From contig MFJA01000021.1 in assembly GCA_001779055.1 (NCBI GenBank), positions 2,024 through 8,323 on the forward strand: a stretch of DNA of 6,300 nucleotides, written 5' to 3'. The stretch's first letter is position 1; the number at the start of each line of letters is the position of its first letter. Of the stretch, positions 1-6,300 are shown piece by piece. The translations under genes were made by a program, and so were the position numbers. The notes below the pieces were generated by a model. That model had not been told where the DNA came from and made no database searches. It saw nothing but the letters and a program-made list of their open reading frames with translations. Source of the stretch: Candidatus Gottesmanbacteria bacterium RBG_16_37_8 (lineage in GTDB: Bacteria > Patescibacteriota > Microgenomatia > 2-02-FULL-39-11).

Positions 1-3000
1 TGATAAGCCTGCCGTATTTTCATTAATGCTTCTGCTAATTTATTCGGATCGGGATTTGGAGTTAATTCATCTTGCAAATATGAAGCGACTAATTGTGATC
101 CTTGAAAATGGGCAGCCACATCTCCGCCCCGCCTTACCCATTGCCTTGATCCCAGATTAAGTAAATCCATTTGTCGAAAAGCAGTGTCATCTGTTGCCAC
201 CACCCATTCCCATTCTTTATCAATGAATTTATGATCAAAAGCTTTCGGTACTGTTTTAAGCTCCGTTCCCCATTGGGCCGGAAGTGTTGTTTCATGATGA
301 TATTTGGCTAAAGTATTCTCAACATTTTTGATCTTATCCCAGTCAATATCATAATCATCCCAATGAAGTTCTATCCCCAAATCTTGAAAAATTTGATTAT
401 GATCGGCATCCGCACTTCCAATAATGAATTGTTTAACTATGTTCCAATATTTTTTAGCGTGTTCCCGTCTGACATCATTTTGGATAATATTAAAATCTTC
501 CTCATTTAACTCCCTGTTTTCAGACATTGCTGCTTCCCGAACTGACATCATATCTCCCTCAAGGTCAAAAACTTCCTTCAGTTTTTTCCTCTGTTCTTCA
601 GTAGGTGAAGCAAATTTAGCCGCATTAATCTTATATCTTCCCTCTCCTTCCTCAACTGTACCTATCTCAATATCTTCAGGAGTAATTCCCAGTACCTGCT
701 CGACAATCAAACTGTGCAGTTTTCTGTTTTTCTTGTACCTGTTGTCCTCATAACCCGCAATCGGCATTCCTACATCGATGACATGAGCAACTGTCTGCGG
801 ACTCCTCAAAGCTGTCTCTATCCATACCCGGGAAATAAATGCTTTTTTATAATTTTCAATTAGCTTGTCAATCTCTTTATTTTCATGTTTTAAATGTTTC
901 CATTCCTCGTCTATTTTATTTGTATATATTCCTTTACCTTCATTCTGCCATAAGGCTTCAAATTCGGGACCGGAGTCAGGCTGACGATTACTTCTTTTCA
1001 CTTCAGCAAATTCTCTTTTAAAATGATCTTCTACATAGTGTGCCTTTACTTTCTCCTCGGCAAATCTGCCGGCAAAAATTACCCTCGTTGGTCCGCCCAT
1101 CAGTTGTCTCTGCCGATCAGTCCATCCTAAAGTATCATCAAAATATCTCCAGGGAGTAAACTCGGAAAAAGCTCCTGTTGACCGGTCAAAATTTAGTATA
1201 TCCATCATTCTTCTGGCTTCCTCTCCGTACTTCTCATCAAAAGTTCCATCCAGGTATGCCTGATAAGCTTTTTCTGCTCCTTTGGAATCAACCGGCAACC
1301 GTTTCTCTTTCGGTAATATTGTATTCATCACATAAAAATATTTATAAGCTCCAGCGGTCCATTTTTTAATAAATAAGTTCCAATAATTCAGAGCTAACGC
1401 TGCCCCTTCATAAACAGGACTATGAAATCCCAGAGCCTGATTACCCGACTCTCCATATGGACCTGGTATTTTGGAATTGGCTACAATTTCCAGGAAACGC
1501 ATCGAGGCCATCCCGAATCCTTTGGCCAAAGTCATATACATCTGAAGCTCCAGTTTTTCCGGATCTTTCTTGAGATCTTCATCGGTAATCTTGTCTCCTA
1601 ATTCAACTGTCACCCCGTCAGGATTAACCAGAGGTAATCCTCCCATCCTCTCAAAATCCCTTTTTGAATCACGGATAACTCCTTGAGGAACCATTTTATT
1701 TACCAGGATATCCTGTGCCCACTGGTCCCAGTAAATCGTATTATGGACAGAATCGTATTCAATTAAAGACGGCGGAAGATAACCGTCATTTGCATCCCTA
1801 ATTGTCATTAATGCATCCTCATAAGCCCGGTAGGCTTGTCCAACAGCCGGCATGGTCATTGCCTGAACTGAATATTCATTTTGGAACATGGCCAGAGATT
1901 TATTGAAATTATCAATTGAGGCAGCCGGTTGGGATGCCCAAAAATCAATATCTCTGGAGAGCCTGATTGTCGTTGATAAACTGGTATACCAATCAGCCCA
2001 AGTCTGACCGACACTTTTTCCTGTATCAGGAACTATAATGTCTGACAGACCTCTACGCAGTAAACTGATAAATGAAGTAAAATCCGATCTTTCATAAAGG
2101 CTGAAATTCTCATTTGATGACTCTCTTTTCTGGGTAAGTACTGCTCCGTGAATTCTTAAAAATACCTGGTTTCTGAACTGATATGATTCTTTACTTGTCC
2201 CAATAAAAAGTTTATACATTGCTGGGCTTCTCATTAATAATTCTCCAAATATTCCCGGCCGCTCTGACATCCGGAAAAGAAATTCTTCCGGATCATTAAT
2301 TCCTTCTTTTACTGATGTTATTTCACTTCTTAGCCTCAATCTGGCCATCTCTGCTAATTCATCTAATCTGCCTTCAGTATGCTTATAAATTGCCTTTACC
2401 TCCCGCATGTATTCTTCTGTTCCGGGAAAAACATCCTTCGGGAAAGAACTTGATTCTGTCTTAAGAATTCCTCTCCTGACATCATCTATCTCAGTTTCCG
2501 ATAACTGTTTTTCAGCTCTTTGCGCTTGAGCAACTTTTTCCCATTCTTTATCAATATTCCTCAAAGCTGCTTCAGGTAATGTCCCGGGTAATGGTGCTAC
2601 ATCAACAGGAAATATTTCACCTTCAAGTCCGGGAGTAGTCATAATTTCATCGATTGCCTGTTGATGAGTATCCCAATTTTTTAACGTTTCAGCTTGTTCA
2701 GGAGTAATATACGGATCTATTTGACTGGCAATTTCATTTAATTCTAAATTTCTGGCATGATCTGGAGTTATTGTTTGACGCTGCAACAGATGCATTTGCC
2801 TTATTTCATCAGCCTTAATGGGAATTAATGCTTTCACTCGCTGATTTATCGCTGAAATAATCTCTTCAATTACAAACTTCTGATCGGCTGGTGTATGAAT
2901 ATAAAGAAGTTTTCCTGCTACCAGAAGTGCACTCGGATCCTCATGTACCTTGGAATCCTTTTCAGTCAAAGTCTCAACTACCAAAGCAACTCTCTGATTC

Positions 3001-3485
3001 TCTTCAATCAGTCTTTGCAAACCATTGATTAATCTGGGATCGCTCCGGAATTTTTCCGAAAAAAGATAATAGGCTTTTTCGTATCCGGAATATTTCGCAC
3101 CAACTTCAGGTTCCGGTTGATCAATAACCTTCTGAACCTGTTCTTTAACCTTTCCCGTTTGTTTATGATGAATTGCTTCTCTAGCCTTATTTAAATCTTC
3201 CTCTTCTACCCGTTCCTGGGCTGATCGTCTTTCATGGTAGGCTTTCTCTGTCTCCCTCTCCTCTTTTTCCTCTTTTTCTTTTTGTCGTCGTGCTTTTATC
3301 TCCTCATTTTTCTTTTCCCTATTTTCCTGTTCTTCCTGTTTTTTTTCCTCCTCCTTTTTTTTCTTCTCTCCCTCTCTTCTTTTTTTCTCTCTCTGCTTAT
3401 CTTTAAAAATCCTTCTCAAAACGTCTTTAAGCATTTCCAGTAAATTTCTTTTATCTCCGCCGGGAGGCGCTTCCGGATGTACCAT
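1..3485 (-). CDS. Giant protein of unknown function, N-terminal 1161 residues, C-terminus off the window
   Basis: I do not recognise the family. The frame is open from ATG at 3485 to the left edge with no stop. The start is supported by an AGGA motif 9 nt upstream. Residues 1-30 begin MVHPEAPPGGDKR. Residues of about 30-85 are almost entirely Lys, Glu, Arg and Gln, a likely long charged helix or coiled coil. The rest looks largely helical and soluble: a mixed helical part around 175-220, long charged helices around 350-385, aromatic-rich stretches near 580-597 (YWDQWAQD) and 694-718 (NYWNLFIKKW), and Trp/Asp-rich stretches near 1041-1055 (HWDDYDIDWD) and 1087-1097 (EWEWVVATDD). I see no signal peptide, no convincing membrane span and no nucleotide-binding P-loop, so it is probably cytoplasmic. 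It follows the hexokinase gene by 11 bp, implying co-transcription. A scaffold, structural or cell-architecture role is possible but is only inference. That it is a real gene is near certain; its function is unknown. Confidence 0.9.
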   Translation of the reverse strand, partial: MVHPEAPPGGDKRNLLEMLKDVLRRIFKDKQREKKRREGEKKKKEEEKKQEEQENREKKNEEIKARRQKEKEEKEERETEKAYHERRSAQERVEEEDLNKAREAIHHKQTGKVKEQVQKVIDQPEPEVGAKYSGYEKAYYLFSEKFRSDPRLINGLQRLIEENQRVALVVETLTEKDSKVHEDPSALLVAGKLLYIHTPADQKFVIEEIISAINQRVKALIPIKADEIRQMHLLQRQTITPDHARNLELNEIASQIDPYITPEQAETLKNWDTHQQAIDEIMTTPGLEGEIFPVDVAPLPGTLPEAALRNIDKEWEKVAQAQRAEKQLSETEIDDVRRGILKTESSSFPKDVFPGTEEYMREVKAIYKHTEGRLDELAEMARLRLRSEITSVKEGINDPEEFLFRMSERPGIFGELLMRSPAMYKLFIGTSKESYQFRNQVFLRIHGAVLTQKRESSNENFSLYERSDFTSFISLLRRGLSDIIVPDTGKSVGQTWADWYTSLSTTIRLSRDIDFWASQPAASIDNFNKSLAMFQNEYSVQAMTMPAVGQAYRAYEDALMTIRDANDGYLPPSLIEYDSVHNTIYWDQWAQDILVNKMVPQGVIRDSKRDFERMGGLPLVNPDGVTVELGDKITDEDLKKDPEKLELQMYMTLAKGFGMASMRFLEIVANSKIPGPYGESGNQALGFHSPVYEGAALALNYWNLFIKKWTAGAYKYFYVMNTILPKEKRLPVDSKGAEKAYQAYLDGTFDEKYGEEARRMMDILNFDRSTGAFSEFTPWRYFDDTLGWTDRQRQLMGGPTRVIFAGRFAEEKVKAHYVEDHFKREFAEVKRSNRQPDSGPEFEALWQNEGKGIYTNKIDEEWKHLKHENKEIDKLIENYKKAFISRVWIETALRSPQTVAHVIDVGMPIAGYEDNRYKKNRKLHSLIVEQVLGITPEDIEIGTVEEGEGRYKINAAKFASPTEEQRKKLKEVFDLEGDMMSVREAAMSENRELNEEDFNIIQNDVRREHAKKYWNIVKQFIIGSADADHNQIFQDLGIELHWDDYDIDWDKIKNVENTLAKYHHETTLPAQWGTELKTVPKAFDHKFIDKEWEWVVATDDTAFRQMDLLNLGSRQWVRRGGDVAAHFQGSQLVASYLQDELTPNPDPNKLAEALMKIRQAY
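3240..3395 (-). other. Low-complexity charged coiled-coil segment of the giant protein (polypurine coding strand)
   Basis: On the coding (minus) strand this stretch is nearly pure A and G; on the plus strand it is a C/T tract. It encodes residues of about 31-82, a Lys/Glu/Arg/Gln-rich run with almost no hydrophobic residues until its end. It contains A8 runs (complement of 3339-3346 and 3355-3362) and an A7 run (3380-3386). A plus-strand open frame rich in Leu and Phe across the same bases is a shadow of this composition. The segment most likely forms an extended charged single helix or coiled coil. Confidence 0.75.
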
Positions 3486-3494
3486 ATATATCTA

Positions 3495-3498
3495 TCCT
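3495..3498 (-). promoter_or_regulatory. Weak Shine-Dalgarno site for the giant protein
   Basis: The coding strand reads TAGGATAGATATAT before the ATG at 3485. AGGA lies 9 nt upstream of the start and overlaps the TAG stop of the hexokinase gene. This placement supports the chosen start and suggests translation of the second gene follows from the first on one mRNA. Confidence 0.5.
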
Positions 3499-4735
3499 AC
3501 ACACCCCTGGCCAGGATGGCAATCCCGCGCCTTGATGATCCGAACAGTCTGGCAAAAGAAGGAATAACTTCAGGCAGAATCATGTTTACATAAAGATTAA
3601 CCAGAGCCGGATAATTCCTCGCATGCCAGAAAATCCCCCCTTCAATGATAATCGGGACAACTCCTGAGGTTTTATTAAGTTTCATGAGTATCCCGCAAAG
3701 TTCAATAGCCACAATTTGCGCACTCCTGTGAAAAATCCTTTCCGCAAAAAGATAAGCTTTCTCTTGTTGTCTCTCAGAAATATTTTCGGGAAAATTAAAT
3801 GCTCCTGTAATTATGTCGTTTAACTGATCAGTTGAAGTCAAATCGGGAAATTTTTTCCCGATTATCTTATCTTTCCCGGTATTAAAAATCTGATATATAT
3901 AAGCTCCGGCCGCCTCTTTTTCTGCCAAAGAATATCCCGGATCATCACTTTGTTTATCAACAATTTCCCTTAATTTTGTTCCCGGAATTTTGTTAAAATT
4001 CTTTGATTCAATATTAATTGCCACTTCATTTTGCCCAAACCCGGACAGTGTATTTAGTTTCAAAGGAGCAATATTTGATCTTTTCTCCCAATAGGCAAAA
4101 TTAAGTCCTGTCCCCACTACTCCTGCCACCTCCGCCCCATCGCCACCCAAAAGCAGACAAATAGCATCATTGGCAACAGAAACAGTCGTATCCATCCCGT
4201 ATTCTTTTATTAAATATCTATGATATTCCTGTCCGACTTTTTCTCCAATCAAACCATTAATATTTCTGCCTTTGGACATAAACAATAGTTCACCGTCAAT
4301 AAATCCGTGGTGAAGAAGGGGTTTAAGAGGATAAGCAAAACCAATTCCTATCGGAAATTTTTCTCTTCTATCGTTGGTTACCTTAAATATGTTTTCTGTA
4401 ATCAGCTTAAATAGTCTCTCTTTCGTTGTCTGTTCCGGTAATGAAAATATTTTCCTGTTTAAAAAAGTAATCACTCCTGACTTTGATACTCTAAAAGCTG
4501 ACACATACCCGTTTGTCCCTCCCACCGCTACTGCTACCCCAAATCCCGGTTTAGCCTTCATTTTGAAAATGGGATTAAGTATCGTCGGTAAGGATGAAAT
4601 CTGGTTATGAAGAGCAGCAATCAATTCGGTTTGAAACAACTTAGCATATTTCATTAATTCACTACTTGGAATCAACCAATAATATTGATTTAACAGCTCA
4701 AATATTGAATTTTTTTTGTCTCTCATATTTTTCAT
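3497..4735 (-). CDS. Hexokinase-family sugar kinase (eukaryotic-type fold) with altered phosphate-1 motif
   Basis: This is a complete 412-residue protein of the hexokinase family, whose members transfer the ATP gamma-phosphate to C6 of glucose or related hexoses in the cytoplasm. Visible signatures in order: an N-terminal helix typical of the family (21-42, SSELMKYAKLFQTELIAAL); phosphate-1 loop GGTN at 72-75; sugar-domain FAYPL at 133-137; SKG at 154-156, matching the glucose-contacting TKG; ND at 189-190, with Asp190 as the expected catalytic base; phosphate-2 GTGLNFAY at 208-215; sugar-contacting Glu243 in NIE and Glu272 in EK; an RSAQ helix at 337-340; the adenosine-region EGG at 365-367; and the family C-terminal SSRRGIAIL. 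It is slightly shorter than the usual 440-460-residue single domain. Oddly, Ala70 and Tyr77 stand where the family has Asp and Arg (DLGGTNFR), and Glu365 replaces the usual Asp of DGS. A TGA lies in frame 12 bp upstream, so 4735 is the most upstream start; Met4 (4726) is an alternative. It is first in a likely operon with the giant protein. Confidence 0.9.
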   Translation of the reverse strand: MKNMRDKKNSIFELLNQYYWLIPSSELMKYAKLFQTELIAALHNQISSLPTILNPIFKMKAKPGFGVAVAVGGTNGYVSAFRVSKSGVITFLNRKIFSLPEQTTKERLFKLITENIFKVTNDRREKFPIGIGFAYPLKPLLHHGFIDGELLFMSKGRNINGLIGEKVGQEYHRYLIKEYGMDTTVSVANDAICLLLGGDGAEVAGVVGTGLNFAYWEKRSNIAPLKLNTLSGFGQNEVAINIESKNFNKIPGTKLREIVDKQSDDPGYSLAEKEAAGAYIYQIFNTGKDKIIGKKFPDLTSTDQLNDIITGAFNFPENISERQQEKAYLFAERIFHRSAQIVAIELCGILMKLNKTSGVVPIIIEGGIFWHARNYPALVNLYVNMILPEVIPSFARLFGSSRRGIAILARGV

Positions 4736-4740
4736 ACTAT

Positions 4741-4768
4741 ATCATACTTGACAATACAAAATTGACAC
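4741..4768 (-). promoter_or_regulatory. Candidate promoter for the hexokinase operon
   Basis: On the minus strand GTGTCA (4768-4763) is followed after 16 bp by TATGAT (4746-4741), which matches five of six -10 consensus bases; the -35 matches only four. The predicted start of transcription falls at about the hexokinase ATG (4735), which would make a leaderless mRNA. The bases upstream of that ATG contain no Shine-Dalgarno sequence, in agreement. The assignment rests on short motifs in AT-rich DNA. Confidence 0.3.
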
Positions 4769-4777
4769 TCCTATACT
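4748..4777 (+). promoter_or_regulatory. Candidate sigma-70-type promoter for the rightward gene
   Basis: A perfect -35 hexamer TTGACA at 4748-4753 is followed after 18 bp by TATACT at 4772-4777, which matches five of six -10 consensus bases. Transcription would start near 4784, giving a leader of about 50 nt. A second perfect TTGACA at 4762-4767 has a weaker -10 candidate, TAAAGT at 4785-4790, after 17 bp, so there may be two overlapping promoters. Confidence 0.5.
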
Positions 4778-4833
4778 TGTATGATAAAGTATGATATTCT
4801 TTATTCAAACGCCTTTTGCTTATTAGTTTCAAT

Positions 4834-6300
4834 ATGACTCTACCAAAAGAAACAGAGCTGTATACACAAGGCGCTTTAAGAATTTCCTGGAATCCACCTT
4901 TCGAAACCACTGTTATACCTTCAAACACAGATGGAAATCCTACACTAGAGGTGAAATTTCCTCCTCACTTTCCTCCGATCCGTACAGAGTTCTCAATTGA
5001 TGACATCGGAAATCTTACTGAAAAGGTAACTTTAAAACCATCCATTAAAGCAACGGTAAAATATGGCATAGCAAACGGTGATACATACCAAATACCATAC
5101 TCGCTCGCATTCGAAATTCAAAACCAAGATTATCCTGAGATTAATCTGAGAGAACTCGATCGAACCGCAGAATCGACATTTGATTCTATGAGAGGAGATC
5201 AACATGTCACTTTCTTTAATATCCACCCGGATATGAACCCTTCATCTATGTATGGGGGAACAGCTGATTTTTCAGGAAAGTTTAACCTCGGAAACGAACA
5301 GGATAGATCACTTTCAGTATATATTGAAGAAGAACATACCGGCTTTACTATTCCTTCTGTTCTTAATAATGAGGGTTTACGAGAACGAATTAAAAATGGT
5401 ACTGTTCCTTTCCGACATCAAGTGTTTGTAATTCCAAATGAAGGTTACTTAACTCAGGAATTCACAGGAGCACTAACAGAAAGTATTCCCATCGCCATAG
5501 GAGAAAGATTTAATACATTTCAATCAAATGATCGTCCAAAAATTGTCGCCCTCTCCCAACGATTAGGACATGCCAAGGTAGTATTTGATATTGCCCAGCA
5601 GGCATTGGGAGACACCCCAGAACTCCCTGGTAGCTTAGCTATGAGTCCTGATGATTTCACTGCTTATTTTGTACCTACTCCTGATGCTGTCTCTCGTATA
5701 AGACACGGAGTTAACAGATACAATCTCCCTCATGATGGATTTCGAGCATGGTGTTATGCGCCAGAAGTAGGTTATGGGATTGGCAGACTCTCCGATAGTT
5801 CAAAGAAAATGTTAGCTGTTCTAGCTACTAATCCACATCTGATCCATGAGGTTATGGAAAATGCCCAACGGGGACTCATTGTCTATTCAGATACAAAACC
5901 TGAAGCAAGTTACTTAAGTTTACTTGCTAAAATGATGGGTATTGATTTACGTGTAGTAACTAAAGCGTATAGTAGCTTTAACCGTCGAACTCTATTTGGT
6001 GAAGCAAAACAAGGAGCACTTATCGACCAAGTCATGGATCATGCCTATCAAGCGGTCATTGATGGTCCAAATATTATGAAAGATTTAGGTCATCTTCCTG
6101 AGGCTCCCGACGCTGTAGAATTTATGCATGATAAAATGTTAGCTTCGTTTAATGACGGCATTGTGCTCTATACTACTGATGGACTCTCAGCACAAATACC
6201 AACACAATATGGCACTTCATCAGTTGTAGCTATACCACTTGCTTTTTTAGGAAGAACACCGGACAAGTTATATCATGGAAAATCAGCTCGCCAACGCTTA
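4834..6300 (+). CDS. Protein of unknown function, N-terminal 489 residues, C-terminus off the window
   Basis: I do not recognise the family. The frame is open from ATG at 4834 to the right edge; an in-frame TGA at 4792-4794 limits the start, and a TTG at 4816 is a less likely alternative. No Shine-Dalgarno sequence precedes either. The protein has no signal peptide and no clear membrane span. Residues 1-230 look beta-rich, with many Pro, Thr and Asn. From about 230 the pattern becomes mixed alpha/beta, with a strand-helix-strand stretch at 347-377 (GLIVYSDTKPEASYLSLL, then IDLRVVT) that could belong to a Rossmann-like fold, and hydrophobic strands at 442-447 and 463-472. Cys307 in RAWCYAPE is the only cysteine seen. 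It is transcribed away from the hexokinase operon through a shared control region. Arginine is encoded by CGN in 15 of 23 cases, unlike the AGA/AGG preference of the giant gene, which may mean separate ancestry. It is very likely a real gene; the function is open. Confidence 0.85.
   Translation, partial: MTLPKETELYTQGALRISWNPPFETTVIPSNTDGNPTLEVKFPPHFPPIRTEFSIDDIGNLTEKVTLKPSIKATVKYGIANGDTYQIPYSLAFEIQNQDYPEINLRELDRTAESTFDSMRGDQHVTFFNIHPDMNPSSMYGGTADFSGKFNLGNEQDRSLSVYIEEEHTGFTIPSVLNNEGLRERIKNGTVPFRHQVFVIPNEGYLTQEFTGALTESIPIAIGERFNTFQSNDRPKIVALSQRLGHAKVVFDIAQQALGDTPELPGSLAMSPDDFTAYFVPTPDAVSRIRHGVNRYNLPHDGFRAWCYAPEVGYGIGRLSDSSKKMLAVLATNPHLIHEVMENAQRGLIVYSDTKPEASYLSLLAKMMGIDLRVVTKAYSSFNRRTLFGEAKQGALIDQVMDHAYQAVIDGPNIMKDLGHLPEAPDAVEFMHDKMLASFNDGIVLYTTDGLSAQIPTQYGTSSVVAIPLAFLGRTPDKLYHGKSARQRL

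Larger units (their letters stand above)
4739..4797. repeat. 11-bp perfect inverted repeat, possible operator
   Basis: ATATCATACTT at 4739-4749 is the exact reverse complement of AAGTATGATAT at 4787-4797, with 37 bp between the arms. The arms bracket both candidate promoters. The distance is too great for a tight transcription terminator hairpin and fits better a pair of protein-binding sites. A third half-site lies one helical turn inside the right arm. Confidence 0.5.
4736..4833. promoter_or_regulatory. Divergent intergenic control region
   Basis: These 98 bp separate two divergently transcribed genes. They hold promoter-like hexamers on both strands and three copies of GTATGATA: direct copies at 4779-4786 and 4789-4796, exactly 10 bp apart, and an inverted copy at 4740-4747. 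The arrangement suggests one regulator may control both directions. No terminator or structured RNA is apparent here. Confidence 0.55.

Noticed and set aside
424..1369. Three plus-strand open frames (424-753, 839-1021, 1178-1369)
   Set aside because: All are antisense to the continuous giant gene, have Ser/Leu/Phe-rich compositions typical of shadows, and show no start signals.
3234..3443. Plus-strand open frame coding a Leu/Phe-rich, membrane-like peptide
   Set aside because: It lies antisense to the Lys/Glu-rich coiled-coil segment; its hydrophobicity is just the complement of purine-rich codons, and it has no ribosome-binding site.
4374..4610. Plus-strand open frame inside the hexokinase gene
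   Set aside because: It is antisense to conserved hexokinase motifs, including the phosphate-1 loop, so the hexokinase frame is the real one.
4739..4797. Inverted repeat as a transcription terminator or insertion-sequence end
   Set aside because: The arms are 37 bp apart, AT-rich and without a following T-tract, they lie between divergent gene starts, and no transposase or target duplication is visible.
4737..5226. Minus-strand open frames at 4737-4928 and 5032-5226
   Set aside because: They lie antisense to the long rightward gene; the first also crosses the control region. Neither has a recognisable domain or start site.

Overview
The window holds three protein-coding regions and one short divergent control region; I see no RNA genes, mobile elements, CRISPR arrays or attachment sites. 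The sequence is AT-rich and reads as bacterial with TGA and TAG as stops: the left reading frame stays open for about 1161 codons without TGA, so TGA is not a common sense codon. A very large protein of unknown family beside a divergent, eukaryote-like hexokinase, with weak or absent Shine-Dalgarno sites, would fit an uncultivated lineage such as the Candidate Phyla Radiation (for example Microgenomates). That placement is a guess from style, not from a marker gene.

Layout: positions 1-3485 (minus strand) carry the first ~1161 residues of a giant protein whose C-terminus lies beyond the left edge. It starts 11 bp after the stop of a 412-residue hexokinase-family protein (3497-4735, minus), so the two probably form an operon transcribed leftward, hexokinase first. 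Positions 4736-4833 are a 98-bp intergenic region with facing promoter-like elements inside an 11-bp perfect inverted repeat. From 4834 a third gene runs rightward off the window (489 codons seen); it is unlike any family I recognise, and its arginine codon use differs from that of the giant gene.

Only the hexokinase can be given a function from sequence. It keeps the glucose-binding and catalytic-base signatures of the hexokinase fold, but its phosphate-1 loop has Ala where the family has Asp, so its activity is uncertain. The giant protein has a highly charged predicted coiled coil near its N-terminus and no evident signal peptide or membrane span, suggesting a cytoplasmic scaffold-like or structural role, but this is weakly supported. 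The shared control region suggests that the leftward operon and the rightward gene may be co-regulated.
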